This document shows, piece by piece, positions 5,444 through 7,107 of a stretch of 7,107 nucleotides of DNA. Below the pieces are notes generated by a model that was not told the origin of the DNA, made no database searches, and worked only from the letters and a program-made list of their open reading frames with translations. The stretch spans positions 1-7,107 of the forward strand of contig CAIWFP010000359.1 of the NCBI GenBank assembly GCA_903911985.1, written 5' to 3'. Position numbers and translations under genes: made by a program. Source of the DNA: an uncultured Sphingomonadales bacterium (lineage in GTDB: Bacteria > Pseudomonadota > Alphaproteobacteria > Sphingomonadales > Sphingomonadaceae). How positions within the stretch are numbered: the stretch's first letter is position 1; the number at the start of each line of letters is the position of its first letter.

Positions 5444-6862
5444 ATGACCCATTCGTTCCATTCCACCGTTCTGCGTGAATATGATATTCGCGGGATCATC
5501 GGCGAAACGTTGGGTGCACAAGATGCCCGCGCTATTGGCCGGGCCTATGGCACGCTGCTGCGGGCGGATGGCGGCACAAGGGTGGCCGTGGGTTACGACG
5601 GGCGGCTTTCCTCGCCGATGCTGGAAGAGGCGCTGGTCGAGGGGCTGAACGATGTCGGCATTTATGCCGTGCGGGTGGGCATGGGCCCCACGCCGATGCT
5701 GTACTACGCGGAAGCCTCAGCCGAGGATGTGCATGGCGGCATTCAGATAACTGGCAGCCACAATCCCGCCAATTATAATGGCTTCAAGATAGTATTTCGG
5801 GGGCGGCCCTTCTTCGGCGCCGACATTCAAAAGCTCGGGGAAATCGCCCGCGAAGGCAGCTGGCTCACCGGCGAGGCCGCAGGCCCCCGCGGCGGCAGCG
5901 AGCATCGCGAGGTCCTCACCGCCTATATCGCAAGGCTGACCGAGGGGCTGGCTGGTCTCGATAGGGAGAAGCTTTCGACCCTGCGGATCGGCTGGGATGC
6001 GGGCAATGGCGCCGCTGGCCCCGCGCTCGAGGCGTTGACCAAGCTGTTGCCGGGCGAGCATCATCTGCTGTTCACTGACGTCGACGGACATTTCCCGAAC
6101 CACCATCCTGATCCAACCGAGGAGAAAAACCTCGCAGATTTGCGTAGGTTGGTCGCGGAGAAGAAGCTCGATTTTGGCGTGGCTTTCGACGGCGATGGCG
6201 ACCGTATTGGCGCCATCGATGGGCAGGGGCGGATTATCTGGGGCGACCAGCTGCTGATGATCTATGCCAAGGATCTGCTGAAACTGGTGCCCGGCGCCAT
6301 GATTATCGCCGATGTTAAGGCGTCACAGGCGTTGTTTGATCATGTGCGCGAGCATGGCGGCAAGCCGCTGATGTGGAACACCGGGCACAGCCTGATTAAA
6401 TCCAAAATGAAGGAAACAGGGGCGCCGCTGGCCGGCGAAATGAGCGGCCATGTGTTCTTCGCCCATGATTACTTCGGATTTGACGACGCGCTCTATGCCG
6501 CGGTGCGCCTCATTGCCGCCTCGGCCCGGCTGGGCAAAAGCGTGACAGAACTGCGCGGGGCCATGCCGCCGCTGGTGAACACGCCCGAGCTGCGCTTTCA
6601 GGTAGACGAAAGCCGCAAGTTCGCCGTGGTGGGCGAGGTGAAGGAGCGGCTGTCGGCCAGCGGCGCCGATGTGGATGCCACCGACGGCGTGCGGGTTTCC
6701 ACCGCAGATGGCTGGTGGCTGCTGCGCGCCTCCAACACGCAGGACGTGCTGGTGGCGCGGGCCGAGAGTTCGGATCAGGCGGGGCTTGACCGGCTGTTGG
6801 CCCAGATTGACGCGCAGCTCGCCGCCTCCGGGTTGGAGCGCGGGGAGCAGGCGGGGCATTGA
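5444..6862 (+). CDS. Phosphomannomutase/phosphoglucomutase
   Basis: This alpha-D-phosphohexomutase interconverts hexose 1- and 6-phosphates, typically mannose and glucose, through a phosphoserine enzyme. It supplies precursors for GDP-mannose and UDP-glucose and so for exopolysaccharide and lipopolysaccharide. The 472-residue cytosolic protein shows all four domain signatures: FHSTVLREYDIRGIIGE near the N-terminus, the phosphoserine loop TGSHNPANYNGFK with S105, the magnesium loop DGDGDR at 249-254, the sugar-binding loop GEMSGH at 331-336 followed by DYFGFDDALYAA, and the phosphate-binding RASNTQDVLVARAE from R428. The order and spacing match Pseudomonas AlgC. It could be labelled manB, algC, pgm or pmm; substrate preference cannot be read from sequence, so no symbol is given. 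It starts two bases after the J-protein stop and is probably the last gene of the mipZ operon. Confidence 0.94.
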   Translation: MTHSFHSTVLREYDIRGIIGETLGAQDARAIGRAYGTLLRADGGTRVAVGYDGRLSSPMLEEALVEGLNDVGIYAVRVGMGPTPMLYYAEASAEDVHGGIQITGSHNPANYNGFKIVFRGRPFFGADIQKLGEIAREGSWLTGEAAGPRGGSEHREVLTAYIARLTEGLAGLDREKLSTLRIGWDAGNGAAGPALEALTKLLPGEHHLLFTDVDGHFPNHHPDPTEEKNLADLRRLVAEKKLDFGVAFDGDGDRIGAIDGQGRIIWGDQLLMIYAKDLLKLVPGAMIIADVKASQALFDHVREHGGKPLMWNTGHSLIKSKMKETGAPLAGEMSGHVFFAHDYFGFDDALYAAVRLIAASARLGKSVTELRGAMPPLVNTPELRFQVDESRKFAVVGEVKERLSASGADVDATDGVRVSTADGWWLLRASNTQDVLVARAESSDQAGLDRLLAQIDAQLAASGLERGEQAGH

Positions 6863-6897
6863 TTTAGGGGTTTCAGATAGGGTTAGAGATGAAGGGG

Positions 6898-7077
6898 TAG
6901 GTGCAAGGGGGTTACCCCCTCGCGCTCCCATTACATTTTTGTGGTGCGGCGCATCAGCGTTGTGCCTTGCCGCGAAGCGGCTTTAACAGCCTGCGGCGCG
7001 GAGGGCTTGCGCCAAGGGTGAGCGGCACACGACGCAGACATTAATGGGAGCGCGAGGGCCGAGTCCCTCGCACCTTA
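6898..7077. repeat. Composite inverted-repeat element with a hairpin in each arm
   Basis: Two 36-base arms (6898-6933 and 7042-7077) are inverted copies separated by a 108-base core. Written in the same direction they share AGGTGC, then AGGG after one A/G difference, and then 17 identical bases, CCCTCGCGCTCCCATTA. The block between differs: GGTTACC in the left arm, ACTCGG in the right. Each arm folds on itself: left AGGGGG-TTA-CCCCCT (6906-6920), right GCGAGGG-CCGAGT-CCCTCGC (7052-7071). The core has a small hairpin GCCGC-GAA-GCGGC at 6969-6981 followed by TTT, and partial pairing of TTGTGCC near the left with GGCACA near the right. This layout resembles a paired REP/BIME unit or a small non-autonomous mobile element. 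It begins 35 bases after the phosphomutase stop and could also act as its terminator. Whether it recurs in the genome cannot be seen here. Confidence 0.75.
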
Positions 7078-7107
7078 CGCTTCGCACCCTTCCCCTTTCC
7101 GCTAAGC

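Noticed and set aside
6867..6911. Four G-runs after the phosphomutase as a possible G-quadruplex
   Set aside because: The spacers are about 9 to 11 bases and the last run is already committed to the left-arm hairpin, so a stable quadruplex is not well supported.
6969..6984. GCCGC-GAA-GCGGC followed by TTT as an independent terminator of the mipZ operon
   Set aside because: The stem is only 5 bp and the T-run only three bases; it is better described as part of the repeat element's core.

Overview
The window looks like chromosomal core sequence from a GC-rich alphaproteobacterium, most likely of the Sphingomonadales. The clearest marker is a MipZ-type division-positioning ATPase, a family largely restricted to Alphaproteobacteria. 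A short GlnE, a Tim14-like membrane J-protein and a phosphomannomutase/phosphoglucomutase beside it fit the same group. The placement rests on remembered protein families, not on a search.

Layout. Positions 1-79 (minus) hold the first 26 codons of an exported protein that runs off the left edge. A 431-base gap (80-510) follows, with no convincing gene but with a strong 15-bp hairpin and four GANTC sites in or beside it. glnE (511-3252, plus) encodes the bifunctional glutamine synthetase adenylyltransferase/deadenylylase. It converges on panC (3249-4106, minus), pantothenate synthetase, and the two stop codons overlap. A 133-base divergent region (4107-4239) separates panC from a plus-strand cluster: mipZ (4240-5127), a 96-residue membrane-anchored J-domain protein (5151-5441) and a phosphomannomutase/phosphoglucomutase (5444-6862). 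Gaps of 23 and 2 bases, with good ribosome binding sites, indicate one operon. The last 245 bases hold no ordinary gene but contain a composite inverted-repeat element (6898-7077).

Function. GlnE adjusts glutamine synthetase to nitrogen status, PanC makes pantothenate for coenzyme A, and the sugar phosphomutase feeds nucleotide-sugar and envelope polysaccharide synthesis. MipZ places the division septum by inhibiting FtsZ. Pairing a septum-placement ATPase with a sugar phosphomutase and a small membrane co-chaperone is the most suggestive gene-level feature. The terminal repeat, whose two arms each fold into a hairpin with a different loop, is the most unusual DNA-level feature. I see no phage genes, transposase, CRISPR array, tRNA or rRNA. 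All structures were found by eye, without folding energies or database searches.
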